A stretch of 64,000 nucleotides of DNA from Pseudomonadota bacterium (GCA_023388335.1 JAEWGL010000079.1:16912-80911), one strand, 5' to 3'; shown: positions 25,104-34,690, counted from the stretch's first letter. Notes: generated by a model not told the origin, from the sequence alone. A program made the numbers and translations.

Positions 25104-25419
25104 CCTTGGCCGCGATCACCGTCCTGCGAGTGTGACCCGCGGGACAGAGCGCCTGGTGCCTTGTCAAACGAAGAAATTGAGCCATGCTTGCCACAGCCAG
25201 CGCACAGGCCGGCCTTCAGGGCAGGCCGGTAGCAGGACGCAAATCACACTTTAGAGGGATCTAGCACCTGTACCTGCTGGCTATAGTCGGGTCAGGGGAT
25301 TTTCAGGAACGGGGGACCTGCGTCGACCAAGACGCCGCCTCCAGGTGCCAGTTCACCGGGCGTCGGGCCGTCTCTGAAAGGACTCACTGCCATAACAAAA
25401 AGTACATGGAGTAGCGTCG
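25104..25419 (+). promoter_or_regulatory. Leader region of the DUF1302-DUF1329 operon
   Basis: 316 bases without a gene. A hairpin CCGGCCT/AGGCCGG (25209-25229) may end the ligase transcript. A CTATAGT hexamer near 25291 could be the -10 of the DUF1302 promoter. AACAAAAA at 25394-25401, fitting the AANAANAA motif bound by Hfq-Crc, lies just upstream of the GGAG Shine-Dalgarno (25408-25411), so catabolite repression is plausible. Confidence 0.5.
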
Positions 25420-27306
25420 ATGACATCAGCAAACCTGTTCTGGCGCCGGGCGAAACTGCCTTTGGCCGTCAGCCTCGCTTCCACGCTCGCCGGTCCCGCA
25501 TTCGGCGTCAGTTTCAACATCGGCGAAATCGAAGGCCAGTTCGACTCGTCGCTCTCCGTGGGGGCCAGTTGGTCCACGGCCAAGCCAAACGAGCACCTCA
25601 TCGGGGTCAACAATGGCGGCAAGGGCCTGTCGCAGACCTCCGACGACGGCCACCTGAACTTCAAGCGCGGTGAGACCTTCTCCAAGATCTTCAAGGGCCT
25701 GCACGACCTTGAGCTCAAGTACGGCGACACCGGCGTGTTCGTGCGCGGCAAGTACTGGTACGACTTCGAACTCAAGGACGAACACCGCCAGTTCAAGGAC
25801 ATCAGCGACTCCAACCGCAAGGAAGGCGCCCAGTCGTCCGGCGGCGAACTGCTCGACGCCTTCGTCTACCACAACTACTCCATCGCCGACCAGCCGGGCT
25901 CGGTGCGCCTGGGCAAGCAGGTTGTGAGCTGGGGTGAGAGCACCTTCATCGGTGGCGGCATCAACTCGATCAACCCGATCGACGTGGCCGCCTTCCGCCG
26001 CCCCGGCGCCGAGGTCAAGGAGGGTCTGATCCCGGTCAACATGTTCTACGTGTCCCAGAGCCTGACCGACAACCTCTCGGCCGAGGCCTTCTATCAGATC
26101 GAGTGGGACCAGACCGTCGTCGACAACTGTGGCACCTTCTTCTCCCAGCCGGACATCATCGCCGACGGTTGTACCGATAACCTGCGCGTGCTCAACAGCA
26201 GCCGCACCGTGCCGGCGGCAGCCCAGGGCTTCCTGGCCACCCAGGGTGTCGATCTCAACGAAGAGGGCGTGATGGTGCGCCGTGGCGCCGACCGCGACGC
26301 CCGCGACAGCGGCCAGTTCGGCGTGGCCCTGCGCTACATGTTCGAGCCACTGGACACCGAGTTCGGCGCCTACTTCATGAACTACCACAGCCGCGCGCCG
26401 ATTTTCAGCGCTACCGGCGCGGCGCCTTCGGTATTCGGCGGGATCGCCGCTCTGCCGCCAGCGCTGCAGGCCCTGGCGCCGCTGATCGTCGCGGGCAACT
26501 CGCAGTATTTCGTCGAGTACCCCGAGGATATCCGCCTGTACGGCCTGAGCTTCTCCACCACCTTGCCCACCGGCACGGCCTGGAGTGGTGAGCTCAGCTA
26601 CCGGCCCAATGCGCCGGTGCAGTTGAACACCACCGACATCCTCTTCGCCGGCGTGCGTCCTCTGGGCGGGGCATTGAGCAATGCATCGCTGTTGAACGGC
26701 GTTCCGGGGCAGGACCTGCACGGCTATCGCCGCAAGGAGATCACCCAGTTCCAGACCACCCTGACGCACTTCTTCGACCAGGTGATGGGCGCCAGCCGCA
26801 TGACCGTGGTCGGCGAGTTGGGCATCACCCATGTCGGTGGACTGGAGAATGCCCACCAGACCCGCTATGGCCGCGACCCGGTCTACGGACCGGGCCCGCT
26901 GCCTGCCACGGGTGGCGCAGACACCTGCCAGGCGCTCAATACCAGCACCATCGGCGGCGCCGGTGCAGGCGCCTCCACCGTCAACCTGAACCGCAAGTGC
27001 GAGAACGACGGCTACACCACCAGCACCTCCTGGGGCTACCGCGGCCGGGTCATCTGGGACTACAACGACGTCTTCGCCGGCGTCAACCTCAGGCCCAGCG
27101 TCGCCTGGTCCCATGACGTCTCGGGCTATTCGCCTGGCCCTGGCGGCAACTTCGAGGAAGGCCGCAAGGCGATCAGCCTGGGCGTGGACGCCGAGTACCA
27201 GAACACCTATACCGCCAGCCTGTCGTACACCAACTTCTTCGACGGCAAGTACACCACCGTGGACGACCGCGACTTCGTCGCCCTCAGCTTCGGTGTGAAC
27301 TTCTAA
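25420..27306 (+). CDS. DUF1302 family outer-membrane protein
   Basis: 628-residue protein with an N-terminal signal peptide cleaved near AFG/VSF, then many alternating aromatic strands ending in a C-terminal phenylalanine (FVALSFGVNF), as in outer-membrane beta-barrels. DUF1302 is almost always paired with DUF1329, the next gene, 25 bases downstream. I recall studies implicating the pair in growth on long-chain esters and related compounds; not verified. A barrel with an exported LolA-like partner suggests transport or extraction of hydrophobic substrates, which is inference. Confidence 0.9.
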   Translation: MTSANLFWRRAKLPLAVSLASTLAGPAFGVSFNIGEIEGQFDSSLSVGASWSTAKPNEHLIGVNNGGKGLSQTSDDGHLNFKRGETFSKIFKGLHDLELKYGDTGVFVRGKYWYDFELKDEHRQFKDISDSNRKEGAQSSGGELLDAFVYHNYSIADQPGSVRLGKQVVSWGESTFIGGGINSINPIDVAAFRRPGAEVKEGLIPVNMFYVSQSLTDNLSAEAFYQIEWDQTVVDNCGTFFSQPDIIADGCTDNLRVLNSSRTVPAAAQGFLATQGVDLNEEGVMVRRGADRDARDSGQFGVALRYMFEPLDTEFGAYFMNYHSRAPIFSATGAAPSVFGGIAALPPALQALAPLIVAGNSQYFVEYPEDIRLYGLSFSTTLPTGTAWSGELSYRPNAPVQLNTTDILFAGVRPLGGALSNASLLNGVPGQDLHGYRRKEITQFQTTLTHFFDQVMGASRMTVVGELGITHVGGLENAHQTRYGRDPVYGPGPLPATGGADTCQALNTSTIGGAGAGASTVNLNRKCENDGYTTSTSWGYRGRVIWDYNDVFAGVNLRPSVAWSHDVSGYSPGPGGNFEEGRKAISLGVDAEYQNTYTASLSYTNFFDGKYTTVDDRDFVALSFGVNF

Positions 27307-27331
27307 GAATATTGATCCAGGACGACACAGA

Positions 27332-28696
27332 ATGAATACAACCAAGAGTCTGCTGAAAGCCGGTGTGCTGGGCTTGTCCTTGCTGGCCACCAGCGTCATG
27401 GCTGCGGTTTCCGCCGACGAGGCGGCCAAGCTTGGCGCCAGCCTGACGCCGATGGGCGCGGAAAAGGCGGGTAACGCCGACGGTTCGATCACTGCCTGGC
27501 AGCCGCTGTCCAAGACGGCCGGCAGCGCCGACGGCAAAGGGTTCCTGTCCGACCCCTATGGCAGCGAACAGCCCAAGTTCACCATCACCGCGCAGAATGT
27601 CGATCAGTACAAGGACAAGCTCTCGCCGGGCCAGCTGGCGATGTTCAAGCGTTACCCCGAGACCTTCAAGATCCCGGTGTACCCGACCCACCGTGGCTCC
27701 ACCGTCCCCGATGAAGTGTTTGCCGCGATCAAGGAAAACGCCACCAAGACCACTTTGGTCGAAGGCGGCAATGGCCTGAACAACTTCCGTACGGCCGTGC
27801 CGTTCCCGATACCCAAGAGCGGCGTGGAGGTGATCTGGAACCACATCACCCGCTACCGCGGCGGCAGCGTGACCCGTCTGGTGACCCAGGCCACGCCACA
27901 GCCCAACGGCTCCTACAGCCTGGTGTACTTCCAGGATCAGTTCGTGTTCCGTGATCGGATGAAGGACTACGACGCCAACAACCCAGGTAACGTGCTCTTC
28001 TACTTCAAACAGAAGGTCACAGCGCCAGCGCGTTTGGCAGGCACCGTGCTGCTGGTCCACGAGACCCTCGACCAGGTCAAGGAACCGCGCAAGGCATGGA
28101 TCTACAACGCCGGTCAGCGTCGTGTGCGTCAGGCGCCACAGGTGTCCTACGATGGCCCGGGTACTGCGGCCGATGGCCTGCGTACCTCCGACAACCTGGA
28201 CATGTACAACGGCGCGCCGGACCGTTACGACTGGAAGCTCGAAGGCAAGAAGGAGATGTTCATCGCCTCCAACAGCTACAAGCTGGATTCGCCGAGCCTC
28301 AAATACGCCGACATCCTTAAGCCTGGGCACATCAATCAGGACCTGACCCGCTATGAGTTGCGTCGTGTCTGGCACGTGGTTGCGACCCTCAAGCCCGGAC
28401 AGCGGCACATCTACGCCAAGCGTGACTTCTACATCGACGAAGACACCTGGCAGGCGGCGGTGATCGACCAGTACGACGGTCGTGGCCAGCTGTGGCGTGT
28501 CTCCGAAGCCCACGCCCAGGATTACTACAACTTCCAGGTGCCGTGGTACACCCTTGAAGCCATCTATGACCTGCAGTCCGGCCGCTACCTGGCGCTGGGC
28601 ATGAAGAACGAAGAGAAGCGTGCCTACGACTTCGGCTTCAGCGCGACCCGAGCCGACTTCCAGCCCGCGGCCCTGCGCCAGGAAGGTGTACGTTGA
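27332..28696 (+). CDS. DUF1329 family exported protein
   Basis: 454-residue periplasmic or outer-membrane-associated protein, starting MNTTKSLLKAGVLGLSLLAT with a signal peptide ending near VMA/AVS. DUF1329 is related in fold to LolA/LolB-type lipid-binding domains. It follows the DUF1302 barrel within 25 bases, so the two are one operon. A strong hairpin lies after the stop. The pair may bind and move fatty or aromatic hydrophobic molecules across the outer membrane; the function remains undefined. Confidence 0.9.
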   Translation: MNTTKSLLKAGVLGLSLLATSVMAAVSADEAAKLGASLTPMGAEKAGNADGSITAWQPLSKTAGSADGKGFLSDPYGSEQPKFTITAQNVDQYKDKLSPGQLAMFKRYPETFKIPVYPTHRGSTVPDEVFAAIKENATKTTLVEGGNGLNNFRTAVPFPIPKSGVEVIWNHITRYRGGSVTRLVTQATPQPNGSYSLVYFQDQFVFRDRMKDYDANNPGNVLFYFKQKVTAPARLAGTVLLVHETLDQVKEPRKAWIYNAGQRRVRQAPQVSYDGPGTAADGLRTSDNLDMYNGAPDRYDWKLEGKKEMFIASNSYKLDSPSLKYADILKPGHINQDLTRYELRRVWHVVATLKPGQRHIYAKRDFYIDEDTWQAAVIDQYDGRGQLWRVSEAHAQDYYNFQVPWYTLEAIYDLQSGRYLALGMKNEEKRAYDFGFSATRADFQPAALRQEGVR

Positions 28697-28727
28697 GTTA
28701 AGGCCAGATACTTGCGTATGGGCCCAG

Positions 28728-28753
28728 AAACGCCCCGGCTTGCCGGGGCGTTT
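28728..28753 (+). terminator. Rho-independent terminator after DUF1329
   Basis: Perfect 12-bp stem AAACGCCCCGGC/GCCGGGGCGTTT with a TT loop, 31 bases after the stop codon. Confidence 0.85.
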
Positions 28754-28943
28754 GCATTAGGGCTGGCGGACGCAAGCAGTCTTTTGCGCCCTGTCGCGAA
28801 ACGACCGCAATCCATCAGCTTTGTTTCTTTTTGTTGTAGTCTTTTTCAGGGTAAAGGCGGCAATCATCTTTAAACGCGCCGTGCAACCCGCTAGTCTCGC
28901 TGAAGTCCCTACGCCGAAGTTTCCCCAACCGAACGAGCCGGCC

Positions 28944-31661
28944 ATGACCGATCTGTCCCGTATGCATGGATTCGCCAGCGAGACCCTGGGTCTGCTGGAC
29001 GGGCGTTTCTACCGGCCGCCATTGCCCGTTGGGCATGTGCCGCGCGGCCGCCTTTGCCAGCGCCTGGAGGCGGGGCTCGAAGGGCGTCTGCTGCTGGTCA
29101 ACGCGCCAGCCGGCTTCGGCAAGAGCTCGCTGGCCATCGAGTTCTGCCAAGGCTTGGCTGGCCATTGGCGCAGCCTGTGGCTGGGCCTCAGCCAGCGCGA
29201 CAGCGACCCTGGACGCTTTCTCGAGCGCTTGCTCGAAGGGCTGCAGCAATACTGTCCGGCGCTGGGAGGCCAGGCCCTGGGGCTACTGAAGATGCGCCAG
29301 CGTCATCAACCCTTCGCCTTTGAAGAGTGGCTGGACGGCCTGCTCGATGAGCTGGCGCTGTACCTGCAACCCAATGCTCCATTGCTGCTGGTGCTGGACG
29401 ACTATCACTTGGCGCAGGGGCCGGTGCTCGATCGTTGCCTGCAGTTCTTCCTCAATCACCTCCCGCCAGGGCTGGTGCTGCTGGTCACCAGCCGCCAGCG
29501 TCCCGACTGGCACCTGGCGCGCCTGCGCTTGTCACGGCAATTGCTCGAGCTCAATGAACAGGACCTGCGCCTGACCGCGGACGAATCGCTGGCGGTGATC
29601 GGCCGGCAACCCACGGGGTTGCGCGGCCAGGCCTTGGACAACCTGATCCAGCGCAGCGACGGCTGGGTCGCCGGTCTGCGTTTCTGGCAGCTGGCAGCCA
29701 GCGAGGCCGGCGACGAGCATGCCTTGCCCCAGGCCCTGCACGGTGGCGAAGGGCTGATCCGAGACTACCTGCTCGAAGAGGTGATCGAAATCCTCCCAAC
29801 CGATGTCCAGGGCTTCCTGTACGACACCGCCTGCCAGGAGCGCTTCTGCAGCGAGCTGTGCGATGCCGTGCGCGGCAGCCGCGACAGTGCCGAGATCCTG
29901 CGCTACCTGCAGGCCCATCAGGTGTTTCTGGTGCCGCTGGATGAGCATGGCCACTGGTTCCGCTATCACCACCTGTTCTCCGACCTGTTGCGCAGCCGCC
30001 AGGCCAGCCAGCCGCTGGCCTCCCTTTACCTGCGTGCCTGCCGCTGGTTCCAGGCCCAGGGGCTGCTCGACGAGGCCGTTGAGCAGGCCCTGCGCGCCGG
30101 GCACCTGGACGTGGCGGCCGACCTGGTACAGAGCCTGTCCGAGGAACAGCTGCTGGCCGAGCAGAACGTGGGCATGCTGCTGCGCTGGAAAATGGACCTG
30201 CCTGACAGCTTGCTGGTCAGCACGCCTCGGTTGATCGTGTTGTACAGCTGGGCCCTGGGCCTGGCCTGCCAACTGGACGCGGCCGAAGAGCTGGCCAGCC
30301 ACTTGAGCCGTTTCCTGCCGGCACCTTCGGCGACCGCGCAGAAGTCCATGCTGGCCCAATGGCTGGCCTTGAGTGGGGTGATCGCGCGGGGCAGGGGCAA
30401 CCGTGAACGGACCCTGGCCTACTGTGGCGAAGCGCTGGAGAGCCTGCCCTTCAAGCGCTACGGGCAACGCCTGGTGTGCCTTTCGACCTTGTCCAACCTG
30501 GCCATCGCCGACGCCGATTTCTGGCGCGCGCGGGGCTGGAACCGTGAGGCCCTGGAGCTGGCGCAGCGGGTCGGCAACCCGCTGTTCGAGGCATTGGCGC
30601 ACTATGACCGGGCGCGCGTCCTGCATGCCCGCGGCGAAGTGTTGCGGGCCTTGGACGAAGTCCGCCAAGGCTTGCTGCGCCTGCAAGGGCTGTCGGCGCA
30701 ACGGCTGTATGCAATCCGTGCGCGGCTGACCTTGTACGAGGGTTTCCTGCTCGCTGCGCGGCTGCAACCGGAGCAGGGGCGCAGCCGTCTGCGCGCCGGC
30801 CTCAGCGAGGCGCGGGGCTGCCGCGACATCAGCGTGCTGATCGGCCACTGCGTGATCGCTTCGTTGGAAGGACGGGAAGGACGTTTTGCCGAGGCTTTCG
30901 CGGAACTGGCCGAGGCCGAGCGGCTGATGCATATCTGGGATGTGCCGCCAATTTTCTACCTGGCCATGATCACCCTGGTGAAGTGCGAGCTGTGGCTGGT
31001 CCAGGGCCGTACCGACCTGGCCGAATCCTGGCTGCTGCGCCTGGGCCAGACCTATGGCGGCGAGCAGGCGGCGGCCGCGCCGGAATTCCATCCCTTGCTG
31101 CCCCTGCACATCGAACTGCAGCAGGCTCTGCTGGAGCGCACCCAAGGCCGCCTGGCCGAGGCCGGTAGCCGCCTGCAGGCACTGGTCGAGCATGGGCAGG
31201 CCAGTGGAGGGCTGATGCTCAGTGTCAGCGCGCTGTGCCAGTGGATGGACCTGTTACTGGCCAACGATCATGATGCCCAGGCGCGCGGCCTGCTGCCACT
31301 GGCGCTGGACGCGGCGCGCGGCGGGGCGTTGCAACCCTTCCAACGGCTGATCGAGGAGCACCCGCACTGGCTGCGTGATCAATTGAGCGCGCAACCGGTC
31401 AGTCCGCTTCAGGCCAGTCTATTGGCGCGCCTGCCGCCGATGCAGAACGTCCCCACCGGGGCGGGCGAAACCCTGAGCGGCCGGGAAATGGCGGTGCTCG
31501 AACTCATCGCCCAGGGCTGCTCGAACCAGCAGATCAGCGAGCGTTTGTTCATCTCCCTGCACACGGTCAAGACCCATGCCAGCCACATCAACAGCAAGCT
31601 TGGCGTCGAGCGGCGCACCCAGGCGGTCGCGCGTGCCAAGGCGTTGGGGCTGCTGGCCTAG
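28944..31661 (+). CDS. MalT-like LuxR-family ATP-dependent transcriptional regulator
   Basis: 905-residue LAL-type activator. A P-loop NTPase domain occupies the N-terminal part (NAPAGFGKSSLA, Walker B-like LLLVLDDYH), followed by winged-helix and TPR-like ligand-sensing regions and a C-terminal LuxR helix-turn-helix (LSGREMAVLELIAQGCSNQQ, later SLHTVKTHASHINSKL). I start at MTDLSRMHG; the Shine-Dalgarno is weak (GAGCC), so the start is the less certain part. Position after the CoA ligase/DUF1302/DUF1329 cluster, on the same strand behind a terminator, makes it the likely regulator of that cluster, responding to an unknown ligand. Confidence 0.9.
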   Translation: MTDLSRMHGFASETLGLLDGRFYRPPLPVGHVPRGRLCQRLEAGLEGRLLLVNAPAGFGKSSLAIEFCQGLAGHWRSLWLGLSQRDSDPGRFLERLLEGLQQYCPALGGQALGLLKMRQRHQPFAFEEWLDGLLDELALYLQPNAPLLLVLDDYHLAQGPVLDRCLQFFLNHLPPGLVLLVTSRQRPDWHLARLRLSRQLLELNEQDLRLTADESLAVIGRQPTGLRGQALDNLIQRSDGWVAGLRFWQLAASEAGDEHALPQALHGGEGLIRDYLLEEVIEILPTDVQGFLYDTACQERFCSELCDAVRGSRDSAEILRYLQAHQVFLVPLDEHGHWFRYHHLFSDLLRSRQASQPLASLYLRACRWFQAQGLLDEAVEQALRAGHLDVAADLVQSLSEEQLLAEQNVGMLLRWKMDLPDSLLVSTPRLIVLYSWALGLACQLDAAEELASHLSRFLPAPSATAQKSMLAQWLALSGVIARGRGNRERTLAYCGEALESLPFKRYGQRLVCLSTLSNLAIADADFWRARGWNREALELAQRVGNPLFEALAHYDRARVLHARGEVLRALDEVRQGLLRLQGLSAQRLYAIRARLTLYEGFLLAARLQPEQGRSRLRAGLSEARGCRDISVLIGHCVIASLEGREGRFAEAFAELAEAERLMHIWDVPPIFYLAMITLVKCELWLVQGRTDLAESWLLRLGQTYGGEQAAAAPEFHPLLPLHIELQQALLERTQGRLAEAGSRLQALVEHGQASGGLMLSVSALCQWMDLLLANDHDAQARGLLPLALDAARGGALQPFQRLIEEHPHWLRDQLSAQPVSPLQASLLARLPPMQNVPTGAGETLSGREMAVLELIAQGCSNQQISERLFISLHTVKTHASHINSKLGVERRTQAVARAKALGLLA

Positions 31662-31830
31662 GGCAGCTGGGCGGTTCGCCGATTGCGCAGGGGCATAGCC
31701 GTTCCCGCGCTCATCCTTGCCGGCAATCGGCCGATAACCTGTCCAGCGGTGGGCTGCAATGGCGCTCGGCCTGCTCATCACCGTTTTTGGCTGCGTGCCG
31801 ATAATCCTTTACCCATGACAGGTCCTGTTG

Positions 31831-33438
31831 ATGCTGCAATACGGGCGAAAAAGCTTTCTGATCGTCGATGACTACACCGACTTTCGCACCTCGACCCGCT
31901 CCATGCTGCGTGAACTGGGCGTGCGTGACGTAGACACCGCCGACAGCGGTGAGCAGGCCTTGCGCCTGTGCGCGCAGAAGCGCTATGACTTCATCCTCCA
32001 GGATTTTCACCTCGGCGATGGCAAGAAGAATGGCCAGCAAGTGCTCGAAGACCTGATCCTCGACAAGCTGATCAGCCATGAATGCGTATTCGTCATCGTC
32101 ACCGCTGAAACCAGCCAAGCCATCGTGCTCAGTGCCCTGGAGCACGAGCCCGATGCCTACCTGGCCAAGCCCTTCAACCGTATCGGGCTGGCCCAGCGCC
32201 TGGAAAAACTGGTCCAGCGCAAGACCTTGCTCAAGCCGATCCTCCAGGCCCTGGACCGGGGCCGGCCGGCCGAGGTGCTGGCGGCCTGTGCCGACCTGTG
32301 CAGCAAGGACCCGCGTTTTGCCCCCCTGTGCCTGCGCTATCGCGCCGATGCCCTGCGCAGCCTCAATCGCCTCGACGAGTTGGAGAAATTCCTCAGGGCC
32401 ATTCTCGCCAGCCGCGCAACGCCATGGGCCTACGCCGCGCTGGGCAACCTGCTGCACAAGCGCGGCCAATTCAGCCTCGCGCAAGGGGTCTTCGAACAGG
32501 CACTCAACGCCTTCCCGATCATGCCCGGTCTCTACGACGGCATGGCCGCGGCCCTGGTGGCCCAAGGCGATACCAAACGGGCCCAGCACATGCTCGAAGA
32601 AGCCGTGCGCCTGGCGCCCCTGGCGGTTCGGCGGCAGGCGACACTGGGCAACCTGGCCATGCAGAACCAGGATTTCGAGAGCGCCATCAAGGCGTTCCGG
32701 CATGCCGTCAGCCAAGGCCAGAGCTCGCGCTATAAAGACCCGGAAAACAACCTGCATCTGGCCCAGGCGCTGATGAACAAGAACACCGGCAATGGCCTCG
32801 ACGCCCGCACTCGGGTCGAGATCAACACGGTACTCAGTACAGTGGCCAAGGAAGGCGCCGACGACCCGGGCCTGCAAGTGCGCGCGCGCCTGATGAAAGC
32901 GGCCAGCCTGCAGCAGGTCGGCGATCCGGAGACTGCAGGCAAGCTGACCGAGCAGGCCCTATTGCGGCTGGACAAGATGGAGCAGCTCTTTTCGGTGCAG
33001 GCGGCCTTGACCGTGGCCAGCCAGCTGCAAGGGTTGGGGCAGGACGCAGCGGCCATTTCGATCCTCAGAAAATGCGTGGAGAGCTACGGAGACGACCCTA
33101 AGGTGATGCAGCGTGTCGCCAGGCTGACCGACGATCCGAGCGTGCTAAACGCCGTTACTGAAGCCGTCGACCTCAACCGCCAGGGCGTGCGCAGCTACCA
33201 GGCTGGCCAGCTGAGCGAGGCGCTGGCATTGTTCCGCCGGGCCCTTGGCCGCCAGCCCAAGAACATCAGCATCGCCCTGAACACGGCTCAGGCCGTGTTG
33301 CGCAGCGGCGGCCAAACGCCCTCGGTCGAAGTGTTGCAGGAGTGCCAACAGTGCCTATCCAGCATCGTCGGCATACCGACCAGCGACACGCGCTACGACC
33401 GTTTCCGAAAACTGCATATCAAGGCTTTTGGCGCATGA
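31831..33438 (+). CDS. Response regulator with TPR output domain
   Basis: 535-residue protein. Residues 8-125 are a receiver domain (FLIVDDYTDFR, phosphoacceptor Asp58 in FILQDFHL, conserved Lys in AYLAKPFN). The remainder is helical with TPR-like repeats (ATPWAYAALGNLLHKRGQFS, PIMPGLYDGMAAALVAQGDT, SEALALFRRALGRQPKN). There is no DNA-binding or enzymatic output, so signalling should be by protein-protein contact. I use the ATG; a TTG directly before it is also possible. The stop overlaps the kinase start by 4 bases. Confidence 0.9.
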   Translation: MLQYGRKSFLIVDDYTDFRTSTRSMLRELGVRDVDTADSGEQALRLCAQKRYDFILQDFHLGDGKKNGQQVLEDLILDKLISHECVFVIVTAETSQAIVLSALEHEPDAYLAKPFNRIGLAQRLEKLVQRKTLLKPILQALDRGRPAEVLAACADLCSKDPRFAPLCLRYRADALRSLNRLDELEKFLRAILASRATPWAYAALGNLLHKRGQFSLAQGVFEQALNAFPIMPGLYDGMAAALVAQGDTKRAQHMLEEAVRLAPLAVRRQATLGNLAMQNQDFESAIKAFRHAVSQGQSSRYKDPENNLHLAQALMNKNTGNGLDARTRVEINTVLSTVAKEGADDPGLQVRARLMKAASLQQVGDPETAGKLTEQALLRLDKMEQLFSVQAALTVASQLQGLGQDAAAISILRKCVESYGDDPKVMQRVARLTDDPSVLNAVTEAVDLNRQGVRSYQAGQLSEALALFRRALGRQPKNISIALNTAQAVLRSGGQTPSVEVLQECQQCLSSIVGIPTSDTRYDRFRKLHIKAFGA

Positions 33439-34127
33439 ACCAGGACAATCAGGGGCTGGATTTTTCCACAGTGATCGCCTCCACCGTGCACGACATGAAG
33501 AACTCCCTCGCCGTCTTGACCCAGGCCCACAGCCAGTGGCTGGCGCGCCTGCCCGAAGCCTTGCGCGAGGGCAGCGAACAAGGCGTGATCGAACACGAAT
33601 TCAGCCACCTCAATGGCATGCTGGTACAACTGCTGGGGTTGTACAAGCTGGGTGTCAACCAGTTGCCCATGTGCCCGGACTACCACGAGCTGGACGACTT
33701 CATCGAAGCTCAGCTGGCGGCGCACCAGGAAGTGCTGCGCCACCGCGATGTGCTCGCCACCTGGCGCATCCTCACCCATAGCCCGCTGGGCTTCTTCGAC
33801 CGCGAGTTGGTCGACACGGTGGTCGCCAACGTGCTCGACAATGCCATTCGCCATGCCGGGCATGCCTTGCTGATGGGCATCGAGGAGGAAAACGAGCAGC
33901 TGGTGATCAGCATCAACGACGACGGCCCGGGTTATCCACAGCTCATGCTCGATCGCCAGCAGGACTATGTCCAGGGCATCGTCCCGCGTAGCGGCAGCAC
34001 GGGCCTGGGGCTCTACTTCGCCGCCCGCATCGCCGCCCTGCACGAGCGCGATGGGCTGAAAGGGCGCATTGAAATCAGCAATGGTGGGGCGTTGGGGGGT
34101 GGGTTGTTCAGGTTGTATCTGCCTTGA
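33435..34127 (+). CDS. Soluble histidine kinase without a sensor domain
   Basis: 230-residue HisKA/HATPase-type kinase. The phosphoacceptor is His19 in STVHDMKNSLAV; the N box is NVLDNAIRHAG, G boxes DDGPGY and STGLGLYFA. There is no signal peptide, membrane helix or PAS/GAF domain; the first 18 residues alone precede the H box. It is coupled by ATGA overlap to the TPR response regulator, its presumed partner. Input must come through another protein. Similar pairs occur in other pseudomonads, but I do not know a described function. Confidence 0.88.
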   Translation: MNQDNQGLDFSTVIASTVHDMKNSLAVLTQAHSQWLARLPEALREGSEQGVIEHEFSHLNGMLVQLLGLYKLGVNQLPMCPDYHELDDFIEAQLAAHQEVLRHRDVLATWRILTHSPLGFFDRELVDTVVANVLDNAIRHAGHALLMGIEEENEQLVISINDDGPGYPQLMLDRQQDYVQGIVPRSGSTGLGLYFAARIAALHERDGLKGRIEISNGGALGGGLFRLYLP

Positions 34128-34265
34128 GGATCGGGTCGGGCGCCAAGGCGTGTCTTGAGTGTTGTAGTGCCCTTGAGATCGAACACCCTCTGTGCGGCGC
34201 ATCGCAGCACTGGTGGATATTCGAGCCTCTTCGCGGGCAAGACGGGACGCCGAACCGCCGCTCCT

Positions 34266-34455
34266 ATAGAACAAACGCTAACTCTTTGATTTAGCTGAAC
34301 CCTGTGGGAGCGGGCTTGCCTGCGAACACCGGCGAAGCCGGTGCCATACACCGCGGTGCCTGCTTCGCGGACAAGCCCGCACAGAGTATTGCGCCGCGCT
34401 TGCAGGCTTTGTTCTCTGCGCGACAGCGCGGCGCCAAGGCGGCGGGTGGGCTCTC
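34266..34455 (+). repeat. Modular repeat copy 1
   Basis: The left flank starts ATAGAACAAACGCTAACTC and ends CCCTGTGGG. The core is a palindrome with CGGGCTTGCCTGCGAA and TTCGCGGACAAGCCCG arms around CACCGGC-GAA-GCCGGTG. The right flank runs from ACAGAGTATTG to GGGCTCTC, where copy 2 begins. Confidence 0.75.
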
Positions 34456-34690
34456 ATAGAACAAACACTAACTCATTGATTTATCTGTATTTTGTAGAGC
34501 GGCCTTGTGCCGCGATCGACCGCGCAGCGGTCGCAACCCCTGTAACCGCGCTGCACCAGACAGATCGATATGGCTGGCTTTACGGCCGCTTCGCAGCCGA
34601 TCGCAGGACAAGCCAGCTCCAGGGGGTCGCCGCGCTTGCAGACCTTGTTCTCTGCGCGACAGCGCAGCCCAGCGGGCTGGGCGATCTCCC
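34456..34690 (+). repeat. Modular repeat copy 2
   Basis: The left flank ATAGAACAAACACTAACTC differs by one base from the same stretch of copy 1. The core is different: it includes GACCGCGCAGCGGTC and a 104-base stretch (34517-34620) found with two mismatches at 63874-63977. The right flank (CGCGCTTGCAGACCTTGTTC...) matches those of copies 1 and 3. Confidence 0.75.

Noticed and set aside
25426..27537. Minus-strand open frame of about 700 codons
   Set aside because: It mirrors DUF1302 and the start of DUF1329, both with proper starts and signal peptides. No ribosome site or recognisable domain.
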